Of a DNA stretch of 64,000 nt, positions 38,101-54,624 are shown one piece after another. The notes beneath the pieces are model-generated. The model ran no database searches. It saw only the letters and a list, made by a program, of their open reading frames with translations, and had not been told where the DNA came from. Numbering within the stretch: position 1 is the first letter of the stretch; each line of letters opens with the position of its first letter. The stretch is from Odiellus spinosus. Lineage: Eukaryota > Arthropoda > Arachnida > Opiliones > Phalangiidae. The stretch spans positions 7,017,851-7,081,850 of the forward strand of contig OY987234.1 of assembly GCA_963920705.1 (NCBI GenBank). The letters are read 5' to 3'. Position numbers and translations under genes: made by a program.

Positions 38101-39959
38101 TTACGCAAAATTTATTGACCATCGTGATTAACTTGGAATATTCTTAAATTTTCTTCACCATGATGTAGCACCATGAATATACTAAATATCGAGTACGCTA
38201 TGCTTTTAGAATTAGAAAATCGGAGCTCCCACATTCTTAGGTTTTTTTAATAACTTGGTATATTGATTTATTAAAGACAGAAAAAATGTATACTGGTATA
38301 AATTTGCATGAACTACTTTCATACCTATTAAAATTAATATCGCGTAATCATCCGCGTTTAAGCTTTGTTTCTTACGGGATATGTTTGCTTCCGTAACTAT
38401 GTTGGAGAGCTCATACGAAAGGGTAGATGTAGGAGGTGGAGGGTTTGCGTTTGTTGAGGGTCCATTATATTAAACCATTTATCACGAATCCGTCAAGTTC
38501 TTATATTATATTTTCTTCCGTTTTGATGCCAGCCAGAAGGGAGAGGGAGGAAAGGGGGGGAATGGCTGAAGATTTCTGATATAATATTCTAGATGATGTA
38601 CGAATAAAGGACGCGCGGCGAAGTAAAGAAATAGACGGCGAACCTGTCAACTCGAGAGAGAGAGAGAGAGAACGAAAGAAAAAGAAAAAGAGCTAGAAAT
38701 ATGAGATGAGCGTGTATCCTCGCTAACCCCCTTCACCCACCCGCCTTAACGTTCGCCAGGCTTCTTCCTCTTCCTCCTCCTCCACCAGGGGAGAAAATAA
38801 AAGGCACTTTTATTTATTTACTTTTTTCAGAAATAAGATTTCTCGGCTGGTAACAATAATATCGTAAAGCTGGATGGCACTAGCGTTGGATAGGGGTTGC
38901 AGTACTTTACTAGGCCACCTTTTCTTTACCGCACGCGCATTGTTGTCGGTCATATCTAGCGACAGTTTCTCATCCTTGTAAGAAATAAAAATAATAGTAC
39001 CGAGCAGTCCGGGTTTTCTCATCTTACTGAGTGCCCGTGTCTAATCCAAAGGGGGATAGAAATAAGATTACTCTCTCGCTTCGTTCACTCGGAGGTCAGT
39101 AAAATAAATAATTAAGCTCCAGTTAAAAATGTAATTTAACAAATATTTTCTATAGCCCCTGAAAATATTTGGTTAGACTTTCCCTCCGACACCGATGCAC
39201 GACGGAAGAAACATTTCTACAGGCGCCATAGAAATAGCACTGGGACGATTGCCCCTAGATTTGCCACACTCTAAATCAACGTATAACTCGTTATAAAAAA
39301 TACAATTCAGCTCGAAGGATCGTATCTTAGTAATCTTAGTAAACATTAAATTATCCATTGATTTACTCGAGTCTCGACCGAAATTTCGTTCCCTACTAAG
39401 ACTGCGATTGAATGTACACTAAAGATGGATTTCGGACTGATATTGAAGATGGAGTGGATTTCCGAATATCTCGGCCACCGCGAGACCGAAGGAGAGAGAG
39501 AGAATGACCACCGAGAGACCGTACCATCAACCTTTTGATGAAAGATGCCGAGCGACATAGCGCGGACCAGTATTATGAACCGAATATGCCGGGAAGTGGT
39601 CAAGCTAGAGTCAGTATAATATTTACTTCGCTTTCATACACACAGTGACGCGACTATATAAGAATTCGCCCGAAATTCCTGTACATATTACTTCTAGAAC
39701 AATACCCCTCGAGTAGGAAGGCACCAGTGGCAGGGGGGAGTGGGGAAAGACCCCTAAGAATGGATTGAGTCATCAAAACTGTCCCCCATAGATCGCTTTA
39801 TACTTTCGAGAAAGTAGAAAGGATTTTGAGGCAACAAAAAGTAATATTTTTTGGAGTCTATACCGAACATTTCCCATTTTGATAAAACTCAGGATCAATA
39901 GCGATATTAAACCTCTAAAGCATCCTTCACAGTTTTTACTTTTTCCTAATATAATTTAA
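35184..39959. other. Unique sequence, no gene recognised
   Basis: A GA tract of about 18 bases lies at 38654-38671 and GAGAGAGAGAGA near 39491. Frames at 37617-37808 and 37932-38147 lie in a stretch with fewer CpG and more even codon use than their surroundings, but they resemble no family I know and the second starts at GTG. No dispersed repeat matched. Confidence 0.4.
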
Positions 39960-40088
39960 TTCGTTATACCCTTTTCAGACGGTTTAATCACAATTAACCG
40001 AGGTGTTAACTGAGAAGGTTACGTAAACATCGGTTAAATCTGATTAAACCACGGCTAATTACACCTCGTCTGAAGAGGGTATAACGAG
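39960..40088. mobile_element. Compound hairpin element G, MITE-like
   Basis: The outer inverted ends are TCGTTATACCCTTTTCAGAC on the left and GTCTGAAGAGGGTATAACGA on the right, with one mismatch. Inside is a second palindrome: GGTTTAATCACAATTAACCG pairs with CGGTTAAATCTGATTAAACC. The same GGTTAA/TTAACC words recur in the remaining part, giving a two-level fold-back. No coding content, no second copy in the window and no clear target duplication. Confidence 0.75.
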
Positions 40089-40159
40089 GAGATTTCCAAC
40101 GTTTTTGTCACAAAGATAGGGTTTAACCAAAAATTTCGTATCATAAAAAAAAAAAAAAT

Positions 40160-40300
40160 ACTTGAAATCGCGCGAAAATTTAGCTACTCCCCTTTTCTGA
40201 AAATTTAAATTCCTCTCGCGAATTTCAAATCATCTTTAAGTGAAATTTTGTACAGACGATTTTTAGACCATACTGCACCCTGCATTTCAATAGGTTTCGA
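40160..40300 (+). repeat. Repeat family L copy 2 (L2), fragment
   Basis: CTACTCCCCTTTTCTGAAAA is shared almost exactly with L1 (CCACTCCCCTTTTCTGAAAA). GCGAATTTCAAATC is shared with the reverse strand of L3, and ATTTTGTACAGACGATTTTT with L1's ATTTTGTATAGACACTTTTT. The ATG-containing part is absent. An A run (about 40145-40158) lies just upstream. Confidence 0.65.
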
Positions 40301-45203
<4,903 letters not shown>

Positions 45204-45345
45204 TTTAAAGGGAGAATGAATTGTAATCGCGTTTTCCTAATCGATAAAATAAGCAGAATCCGTTAGTAAAAAAAATAAAATATAATAAGGTAGTAATCAA
45301 TTTTGAAATTACTCTGAAAGGATAGGCTTAAGGAAGAGTTGAAAA
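45204..45345 (+). repeat. Probable fragment of family A (A3)
   Basis: ATTTTAAAGGGAGAATG matches the outer end of A2 (TTTTAAAAGGAGAATG) and A1. About 90 bases further, GTAATCAATTTTGAAATTAC and TCTGAAAGGATAGGCTTA resemble A2's AGAAATCAATTTTTAACTTA, TCCGAAAGTATGTGCTTA. The remainder of the element is not recognisable, so this is a fragment or diverged relative. Confidence 0.45.
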
Positions 45346-46433
45346 TCTCGGCGTTAAACAGTCTATGGCAAATCACGTGAGAATTGATTGCGCTTTATGG
45401 CAGATGTGCTACGAGTTTCACGAGCGAAAATTGCTCAGTTTGAATCAGCATCAGCCTTTATTGCGACAGTAAATATCAAATTAGGATGTTTGTCGGAGAG
45501 AAACTCCATGAATCCCGGTTATGCACACAATCCGTGAAATTTAAGTTTAAATTTATTTCCAACTTGGATTAGTTTGAAATTTTTTTTAATAGTGAATTAG
45601 GCCTACTATAGAATATCAAAGGAGGATTATCGAGACTGGTGGGTCACTATAAGTCAAAAATAATTCATTTTCAATTAAACCTGAGATGGCGAGTTATTGA
45701 TGTCAAGGGCTACATGATTAAAATATTGTTACTATCTAGAAGAGGACAATCAGAGGCACGTCAAATTCAGATTTGTGCAAATTCACTCGTTGTTGGGCTG
45801 CAGCAATCTCATCGATTATTTAAAGTAATAAGAGTTCAAATTCGTTACATCCGTTTATCTTATATATCTTTAAATCCGGATAGCTGAAAACGCATTCCTA
45901 ATTTACAAGATTAGGATTACATCTCGTAGATTTTAATAGGCCAATCGAAGGAGGTCGATACCGGTTCTATAATATTATTCCCATCACTAGGGGGATTTCC
46001 GACTAACTCCCCCTCCTCTCCAGAGACTTCCATCCCTATCTTAATTAAGTCTAATTAGTAGGCGTAGAATGACAATAGGCCCTCCTATAGACCCATAAAA
46101 CTCTAGTTACGAAGATGGTTTAATTATCGAGATTGTTATACGAAAAGCTTACACATACGTACAAACATCATCATCAAGATGATAATCAGAGCGTAGATAA
46201 AATTACAACGACCATTTGGAGGTTAAATACGCGCGTTAAATGTTTTAACACGCAGATAACTAACGGAATATAATCGTTTCTATAAGTCTTTAGAGCTAAT
46301 TATATGTATTTGGCGTGTTTAAATTAACTTTGTTAATAAAAGAAACGAGAATTTTGATTAAAGGGAAACTTGGAGCTAAAAAAGGAAAAGCTATCGAGTT
46401 TTTGGTGCTCAAATTAATTTCATAAGTTTGCTT
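45346..46433. other. Unique sequence with short ORFs, no gene recognised
   Basis: Short frames at 45366-45470, 45399-45545 and 45639-45887 overlap in different phases and have rather protein-like composition. This stretch directly follows the A3 fragment, so it may be element interior. No family recognised. Confidence 0.35.
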
Positions 46434-46592
46434 CAGGCCAATCATATTATTTCAGCCTTCAACAGCGCTTGTAATGTCCTAACATTAAAAGAACAGGCCG
46501 CCGTTTGACTGCCAAGGAAGGGCTTCGACCTATTCTCTTAATGTTGGACATTAAAAACGCTGTTGAATCCTGAAATAATATGATTGGCCCGA
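46434..46592. mobile_element. Palindromic MITE-like element E, about 160 bp
   Basis: The left arm AGGCCAATCATATTATTTCA, then GCCTTCAACAGCG and TAATGTCCTAACATTAA, pairs with the right arm read in reverse: GGGCCAATCATATTATTTCA, GGATTCAACAGCG, TAATGTCCAACATTAA. The arms are about 65 bases with only scattered mismatches, leaving a short loop near 46500-46530. A transcript would fold into one long hairpin. No second copy in the window; no clear target duplication. Confidence 0.8.
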
Positions 46593-49500
46593 ATTTATAT
46601 TTATTTTTAAAATTTTATCAAACTTCAGAAATTCATTTAAACATCAAAAACATGTGTCTAAAAATTGTTTTAAAATTCTCTAATACGTTTTTTTGGCATG
46701 GTAATTACGAAAATAAATTCAAAATATGTTTCCTTTTTAACTCCAAGCAAATTACAATAAATCCCACAGCTTGATTTTACTGTAAAGTCATCCTGTCATC
46801 TTTTATTTTATGGGTTATACGTATATTAATTGTTTTTCAAAATTGTAATTTAGGTTGAAGTGATTTATAGATAATTGGAAAGATAAATATTTAATTAAGA
46901 TAAATGAAAGTAGAATTAGTATTCAACAAAAATTCACGATGTTACGAATGAGCTAAATCAAATGTTTTTGAAATAGGAATAAAAACGAGGGAAAAATTCA
47001 AGCTGGAGAATAAAAATCTCGGGATTAAATGAAAAACAGATTTAGGCGCCGAATACTGGACCTATACACGTCCTGTAGTCCGAAGAACGCGGAATGAAAA
47101 GATAATTTTCGAAAGAAAAAAACAAGTATCTGAGTGATGAGGAAAGAAAGATTGGGAGAAAATGTACCGGAAACCAGAATGCGTGCCATTTCGGACTTTA
47201 TCCCCCCACCACTCCTCCAGCATCCACCCCCATGAATATTAAGTTACTTTTCTCATTATACAGCGGCGTAGCTAATCCTTCCAAACGGGAGCCGTGTACC
47301 ACGTATATACCCCTCTTTAAAAATAGCAACGTATATCAAAGAATCTCGCGTATCCAGTAGATCGGGCTAAGAACCGTAGAACACCCTCGATTAGCGTAAA
47401 TAACAAAGCTGAGGCGGATTAATACGTAACGATAAAACCTATAGGAGATGATACGTAAACGGAAAAGGTATAGAAGATAGAAGGTTTTAGCGTGACTAGC
47501 GTCGGAGCCAAAAGGAAAATGAACGGAGGAAAAAAATGCTCAGTCTTTCATCTTCGTCTTTTCCCAACGAGACATCTGACACGAGAGAAAATCCCAACAA
47601 CACAACCGACCCAACCCAACCTTCTCCCGACATCCTCGTATCTCTCTCCGCGTGCTGTGATGGAAAATCCGAAAAGAACAGAGGAAGGGAGGAAAGGTTG
47701 GAGAACTGTAATTAATCCTATTTCGAGAGCTATATATATAAGCTATATATCTCGGTGATTACCGATACGGAAATACGACGAGATATAACGAATGGAGAAG
47801 ATACGAAACTAACCGTAACCAAAAGGGTGTAATTGAAATCGACTAATTTGTACAGTTCATCGTATTCAATCTAACTCCTTGAACAAACGATGTACCTTCG
47901 AAACAACGAAATAAACGGAATGGTATATATATAGTCGAAGATGCTTAGGAATATCTCTCGCGGTAATATCGAGGTACTCCATCACCTAACTGTCACTATA
48001 TATTCAATCTATCTACGTGGACGAGGGGGATACCTCGATACCAGGAATTATCCTCGAATCGCCGAATGAAGAAATACCTTTGGAGCTAGTAATCCTTAAT
48101 GGAAATGGAAAAAAATACAAAACGCGGTTCTATACGGAAGAAATTAACAACGCGATTGCCTTCTACCGCATTCGGTTTAAGTCCCTGATATCTTTGGAAA
48201 GAATTAACAAAGTATCTCTCCGGTTCCAAAAGGTTTGCCGAGATAAAATATGCTAATGTAATTTGCTTCAACTCGTTGTCTCCGCGCGCTTAATTATCTC
48301 GAAAATTTCCCAATGAACTATATATACGTACACGTAGAAGTCGGATCAACGACTCCATTCCACTTTTCATCGCCAAAAAAAAAGCTACGAACGGGGATTA
48401 CCTTCATCAATTTTATTTACTCTTAATGGGATACTCTGATTATCAAGTTTTTTAATCGAGATTTGGAGTTAAAATACGCGTAAAAACCGTATCAAAACTC
48501 ATAAATGGTTTCGCGGTAATTTACAGTTAATTACTGGATTCGCTAAGCCTAAATCCTTCGAGAAGTAATTTTTTGAACTGAAATCGTCTTCTCGAGAAAT
48601 GTATATTAACCATGGTGACGCAAATATATGAGTTAAAATAGTATCACCTTGAAGTCTTCAGTATGGTACCACTTTAAATAATTAAACAATTGTTTTTTAT
48701 TTTAATTCACGGTTAAATATAAATTACTAACTATAGGGAGACAGCAAAGAGCCAAGGGCAAAGTAACCTTGACGTTACTGGACGAGCGCTTGTAAGTTCG
48801 AATACTGTAACTCCCTCACAAAGGGGGACGACACCGAAGTGAGAGATAGAAACCTTTGACGTTTCAATATCTCCTTTACCGACTCCCTATACCGATAACG
48901 ACGAGCTTCTGCGACGAAGAATTAAATAATATATTCAGTTTTTCAATTTCATCTTCCCTTTGAATTATGAAGGGGCTTTGCGCCTTTTCCAGAAAATTAG
49001 ACGGGTAATTTAAACTAGATTGGTCTTTTGGCGAGAGCGCAACGTATTTTACTTAATTGTAACGCCAAATTTCGCGAGCTCGTTGAAATTTTTAAGCATC
49101 GAAGTCTTAAATAGACTTAAAGGAGTTAAAATTGAGCTCGCTTCTCGACTCTCTCTCTCCGAAATCCCCCAAAAATTCCTTAAGCGAAAATTATTGACGC
49201 GGGAGCCCAACAAGGCCAAACGGGATCCGAATCATAATTAGCCTTAAAACTATAGGCTCCCAACAAAGGAGAACAGACCCCCAAGCTTGAATTACAATTT
49301 ACAATAGACGTAGAAACTAGTTTCAGGTATTACGAAGCGTCGTACATCAATCATGTACCTTAGTTTTAGCTTACAAAGGTGTACACTGCACTCAAAATCA
49401 ATTTCAAAGATATATATCGAGTTCAATGTTATACACGTACGTGGCTCGTAACAATATATATTATAAATGCGCGGAATAATATTTGTATTCGTGTTGGTTG

Positions 49501-50677
49501 TAAACTAAAACGGACGCCTGATTGGCTGACTAAATTAAGGAGCTGACCGCGTTTCCGAGAGAGTCTGGCGATCGTCAAAAGTCAATTTGTTTCGCTCGCT
49601 TACCGAATATTTCCCATATTTTAGAGAAGAATTTTCTCCTTAATTCGCTTAACTCGATAATTAATCCAAATTTGGAGCCCACTATACCAAAATCCAGTTA
49701 CAGGGACACGTGGTAAATATCAAAACGACTTGAGCCTTTTCTAAAACAACTTTCTATATCATCTCGCTCAAAATTACGGAATATTCCTAAATAAGAGAGA
49801 AAATAAGACTATGTATAATGAAATAAATGGGGCTAAAACGAGGCTAATTATATTCCAAATTTTTGTCAGGCCATGAATTAGTTTCACTTTGAAGAAATAC
49901 ATTTGATGAAGTACTGCGCGTTTTATCAAAAATAAATTAAAATTAAACCCATTTGATTCAACTTCAAGACTCGCGGTGGGTTTCTTTTTCTTAATAGACT
50001 AAGTATTTTCCACTTAAATAAAATCATAAATTTCAGTCTCCATTAAGTGGCATAGCGCATTTCCAAGAAAAGAAAAATCAAAATATATCTATCGAGAACA
50101 AATGTATACGTTTAAAAAAATAAGGGTTGACATAATATTTGTCGAGTAAAAAGGCGGAACAAAAATATTTACTGTATATCTATTTCACTTTCATTTCGCG
50201 ACACTTTGAGAAGCTATAGACACCATTTGCGTCTTATAATTAAACAAAACGTAATAAACGGTATACCACGCTTTCAACGCGCTGTCAAATCAAGGTAAAA
50301 TAGACGATAGAAATTGTTTCGCCTCTTGTCAAGTTATCCAGACGTAGAGTAGTAATAAAAGTAAAATTGCGATAGGGGTCCGCTCACATTCAACCCTAGT
50401 GAGATCCCTCCCTTTGGCTTCATTCGCGTTTTTTCCCGGAACGAACCACTATATCCTTATTTCTCTCTCGAAGGTAGTAAGAAGAAAGAGAGTCTTTAAG
50501 TATAAGAACATTTACATTCCACTCGCGTCTTTCCCACGTTAGGATGACAACTCTCCCCGTTTCTCTCTCTCTATATATCTCTCATGGTTGGAAGAGGTCC
50601 AACTGAGAAGCACCGAGTATTATAGCTCTCCCCCAATTCGCTTCCGAGAGAGAGAAAAAGAGACTTAAAACCTGAAG
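46593..50677. other. Unique sequence, no gene recognised
   Basis: Frames at 47492-47758 and 48017-48256 were examined. The second has balanced composition but starts with GTG, has no internal Met and no evident upstream splice acceptor. A stretch with GTTCGAATAC near 48796 resembles a tRNA B box but no cloverleaf can be built around it. Confidence 0.4.

Positions 50678-50708
<31 letters not shown>
50678..50708 (+). repeat. A homopolymer, 31 bases
   Basis: The longest A run in the window. The sequence upstream is a GAGA-rich unique stretch, so a retroposon tail is not supported. Confidence 0.9.
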
Positions 50709-50710
<2 letters not shown>

Positions 50711-51910
50711 TTTCGCGTTTCTGTCATCAAGCCGAGAAGGAAAACTATTCCACCATTGAGAACGTATTTGCCCTTCGAAGAAATATATCGTTTCCAAGAT
50801 TAAAATGAACTATACAACTCGATGACTCGATGGCGAAACGGACACGCGCTTTGACGACTTAGCGCCAAAATGGCAGCCAACGTATTCGCGAAGGGAAGTA
50901 AGGCGCAACCGACCAAAATTCTTAGGAGTCATTTTGGAGGAAAAAATCCTTGGAAACGTGTTTCAACCAACAAACCGAGTACCGCGTGCTATATCAGTTC
51001 ATTCCGAGTATATTTAAACTACTTTCATCTCTACGAGACTCAATATTGGGTATCTATACTCTTTAATATATCCTATTTTGCAGAATATCCTTTTAACTAA
51101 AAGAAAAACCTCTACGCACTGCGGGAAGAAGAAAAACGTAATACGTTCGGAGTCTTTTTACCCGCGCGCCTTATCCTCAATCCCGGGAATATTTCTTCGA
51201 CTGTAAAAAGTCGTTAAAGAAACTAGGATATAAAGGAAAAGATACGGCGATATTGCGCGTGGGTGCGCTAAACCGGGACTAAACCGCGCCTCCTTTGAAC
51301 GCACCCGCGCGGACTGAGAGTTTGATTCAAATTTCGGAACAGGGAGATGACAAATATCTAAAGGTACACGCGTTCCTAGTAACTACAAACCGTCGTCGTT
51401 GGTATATAGGAACCTTACACGGTGGGGAGATATTCTCCGTAAGATTATTCGTGGAGGGGATTTGAGATTCCGACTGTCAAAAACGGCCAAACCAGCCAGA
51501 AATAAGAAAGAGATTTGAAAGCGGCTATACGTATACCCTAGCTCCGCGCGTAGACTAACTCTCCTAAGTCGAAAGCCATCGTAGCGTACGATCGGTTTAG
51601 TTCAATACGCGGAAAACGAAAACTGGGATAACGTCTCTATGTCAGCTTACAGTCGTATACGCCTAATATATACCAGAAATATTCCAGAAAAATAAAAAAC
51701 AGAAATACGTGGATACGCGGTTATCTTTAAATTTAGTTCCACGTTTCCTTACGCCTTCTCCATTAAGTGAACCATCTCTCGTTCTGATTACTCAATATGT
51801 CTTTTATAAATGGGGGCGGGTAAGATTAATATCGTTTTCCATTGCAATCACGGAGCTATGATATCGAGATCTCCTTAACAATAATAGTTAACCATATAGA
51901 CTACATCGTT
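50709..51910. other. Unique CpG-rich sequence, no gene recognised
   Basis: Includes a CpG-rich part near 51240-51340 and a short ATG frame at 50870-51100 with no recognisable domain. Confidence 0.4.
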
Positions 51911-52190
51911 CCATCTAGGACTTTTAACAACGTACACCGTATCTTAATAGATCAAGATGAACAATCAAACCTGGCATTCATAAGCGTCCTCTAACTGCAA
52001 AAAACAGTAGAAAACCTGGCGTTCATTCACCCCAAAGTCTTGTAACGCCAAACAGTGCGTGCCAAAGTGGGAACTAGTAGTTAATTACTAGGTTTACTAG
52101 TTGGGGCCGTAAGAGGACGCCTATAAACACCAGGTTTTGTTATCTTTATTTGTTAAGACAGGTCTCCATTGTTAAAAGTCCTTACATGGT
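51911..52190. mobile_element. Repeat family C copy 3 (C3), most complete
   Basis: The terminal inverted repeat reads CCATCTAGGACTTTTAACAA on the left. The right end is TTGTTAAAAGTCCTTACATG G in the complementary direction. Inward, the left arm has CATTCATAAGCGTCCTCTAA and the right arm AAGAGGACGCCTATAAACAC. The middle holds a short duplicated CCTGGCGTTCATTCA segment and ACTAGTAGTTAATTACTAGG. The arms are about 95 bases. This copy defines the ends used to judge the other three. No open frame. Confidence 0.85.
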
Positions 52191-53663
52191 TGCGATAAAA
52201 ATAATTTCAGCGGAAAACGGCAAAAGATGGTGTTAGGCACCCTTATGGGATATTGTTTTGGAACCAGCCTCCAAATATCTAACCTTACCTACACATTACT
52301 TCGTTCACTTGATTCTCATATAGTTGAATCGTACGAGTCTAACCGTATATGGATGGTCCTTTTACTCGGTTTTGGGATAGAAAGAGGAACTTCAAAAAAT
52401 CCCGGTTACTGCGGCACCAAAACGGAATATGAAAAGGGTCAAAGTTCACAGGATGGTAACTATTAGCGCAGTAGTATATTAGCGGGAGCTTTAGGTAGTT
52501 CTCTTTCCGTTGAAACCCGAGTAAACGAACCCTAGAACAGTGTAGATACAAATGGAGAAGAAAAAAATTGTAATTCTATCTTTTTCCCACGAAAATAACT
52601 CCAGGGTAAAATATTGCCGGCAAACGCGGTTATGGAGTATATATATATCTTAAAATGTTCTTTTTGGTTCCCCTAAAGTACCTTTTAGTTGTCGAGGCGG
52701 AATAGAGCGAGAAGAAGAACCAGGATGGATAGATACGAAAAGTCACCGGACTTACTTTCTTAAAAATAAAAATATAGGGAAAAAAATTCAAAAAAGGGAG
52801 TTGCATTTCTTTACTCGCGCGGGGCTATAGGGGTTGGCATCGTGGTACGGTCTTTGGAAATAGCGACAAATTCTTGACGCGCTTCTTAACGACAGTTTCG
52901 GGGGAGGAACCATCCGCGCGCCGGGCGAAGAAGAAAAATAACACTTTCATTTAAAATAAATGACGCATTTTTGTTCCTTCATCTATCCGGTGGAGGCGAA
53001 ACGCGGCTAGTCTCTAGAAATAGTTCTTGGGGTTTTTAGAAATATTCGGTAGCTAGGATAAACAACTCATTCGCCAGCGGTAGGAGGTTTTGTCGTACAT
53101 TTCCATCGTGTATATAAGAAACGGCGGGGAAAAAAAGTTTTTACTCTCACACTAACTCGAGTAAAGAAAAAAATAGAAAAAGAGCTAGGAGATCCCAGTT
53201 TTCAACACTTCGTAGAAAGAACCGTTTATTTTGCCAAAACATTTTTAAGATCGTACCGCGCCAAAGAAAACGAGAAGAAAAAGAAAAGATACTCATTTTC
53301 GCTTTAAGCTATTTTTAAACTGTGTATACATAAAGCATTACATCCCTCTATCAATGTATTCTTAATTACGCTACAACATCAGACATACCGCGTGACAATT
53401 TCAATTCGATATAGTTTTAATTTAACGGTTTTACCAAGAATTTATAAAAAATATCGAAGGAATTGTCTTTACTGTATTCCTAGTCATAGCTCAAGGAAGA
53501 GCTCCACCTCTCAACGCGTATATAAGAACTTTAGAAATATCTTATTAGCTCCCTTGAATTGTCGTTTCTGACGTGAGTGGCCAAAAATAAAGTATATTTT
53601 GTTGTCTAATAACTAAGATCTGTCTCCTCTTTCCTATCCCCATTCATACAAAGGATTCATGAA
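52191..53663. other. Unique sequence, no gene recognised
   Basis: Frames at 52227-52551 are short and overlap on both strands. Nothing further supported. Confidence 0.4.
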
Positions 53664-53873
53664 CCTATATTTGGGAAATTTTTAGATATATTCTTGGTAA
53701 TTTGTGGATCTATACTTGTTAAATTTGTGGATCTATGCTTGGGAAATTTGTGGATCTATGCTTGGGAAATTTGTGGATCTATACTTGGAAATTTGTGGAT
53801 ATATGCTTGGAAAATTTGTGCATCTACACTTGGTTAATTTGAGGATCTGTGCTTGGGAAATTTGTGGATCTAG
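53664..53873 (+). repeat. 23-bp minisatellite, about 9 diverged units
   Basis: Units of the form AATTTGTGGATCTATGCTTG (plus GGA) repeat head to tail with point differences and single-base indels. A plus-strand frame (53704-53979) reads it as a degenerate Leu-Trp-Ile/Met-containing repeat, but indels and the lack of any coding context argue against a protein. Family J copy 2 begins about 100 bases downstream. Confidence 0.9.
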
Positions 53874-53976
53874 GCGCGCATTCACAAAAGACAGGAAAAT
53901 ATTCCGTCTATTCCTGGTTATACCGATCATTTATATTTTTATAAAATATACACCAAATAAATCTAATATATTATTA

Positions 53977-54100
53977 TAAATATATTAACTTACGATACCC
54001 GTAACAATGAACAGTATCAAAGAGGAAAAATAAACCACGATTGACTTACCTAGAAAAGAAAAAAAGGAAAAAACAATGATTAGTATAATTACAATATTGT
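53977..54100 (-). repeat. Repeat family J copy 2 (J2)
   Basis: TAAATATATTAACTTACGAT, then ACCCGTAACAATGAACAG, AAACCACGATTGACTTACCT and TTAGTATAATTA match J1. On the minus strand a long pyrimidine tract ends in TTTTCTAG just before GTAAGTCAATCGTGG, again resembling a splice acceptor, with GTAAGT 56 bases later. The two copies differ by small indels. Confidence 0.65.
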
Positions 54101-54195
54101 TATAACTTAAAAAATGTAGAATGAAAATCGGTAACATTTTACTCTATAAGCTAGATTGGTATAATTTTGACTTATGATAATAAACAGAAGGACTT

Positions 54196-54557
54196 TGTGG
54201 CGCATTGATGGCTGTGTTCCGTATCCGGTGGACGAGTCTGATGTATGGCCAAAATCACGTCATTGAAAAGAGTTGCCCAATTCATATGACGGCAGAGAAA
54301 TACAGCTATTCACCGAGCGCCGGAAACGGAACACAACCAGTTTTAAAGATCGGGGTTTGGACAAGAAATTTTCTGATTATTTTATCTTTATTCATAACTT
54401 CAAATTTTTCGAGGAAAGTCTATGATAAATCCAATGTAATCGCGAATAATTTTATGATTATTTTTTTATGATTAACTGATTAACTGATAGTTGTGGATTA
54501 TTTTGTCCAAACCCCGATCTCTAACCAGTTTTACTCCCGCCAGAACCATCTAATAAT
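54196..54557. mobile_element. Palindromic element M, split by H2
   Basis: GGCTGTGTTCCGTATCCGG (near 54210) is matched in inverted form by CCGGAAACGGAACACAACC (54320-54338). If the H2 insertion is discounted, the match continues outward: GTGGCGCATTGATGG on the left against the reverse complement of CCAGTTTTACTCCCGCCAG on the right. A small central palindrome has GTCATTGAA and TTCATATGAC. The stretch has balanced composition and an open frame, which at first suggests an exon, but the inverted symmetry indicates a fold-back element. The outer limits are approximate. Confidence 0.55.
54345..54522. mobile_element. Repeat family H copy 2 (H2), MITE with target duplication, nested in M
   Basis: The ends AAAGATCGGGGTTTGGACAA and TTGTCCAAACCCCGATCTCT are inverted with one mismatch over 20 bases. 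AACCAGTTTT occurs directly on both sides (54335-54344 and 54523-54532), with one further shared A possible, the mark of a transposition event. The interior matches H1 in inverted orientation (TTAATCAGTTAATCATAA, CGCGATTACATTGGATTTAT on the reverse strand). Duplication of about 9-11 bases would suit a Mutator-like transposase better than hAT, but this is inference. Confidence 0.85.
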
Positions 54558-54624
54558 TCTATTTATTGTGTCTATGACTACGTCGTCAGGATTCATACAA
54601 CATATTTTATACCATTTTCTCTAA

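Noticed and set aside
48017-48256. 79-codon frame with balanced, acidic-to-basic composition
   Set aside because: It starts at GTG, has no internal Met, and no splice acceptor is seen just upstream to make it an internal exon.
48780-48830. Possible tRNA or tRNA-derived SINE, from a GTTCGAATAC word
   Set aside because: No A box at the right distance and no acceptor or anticodon stems can be formed.
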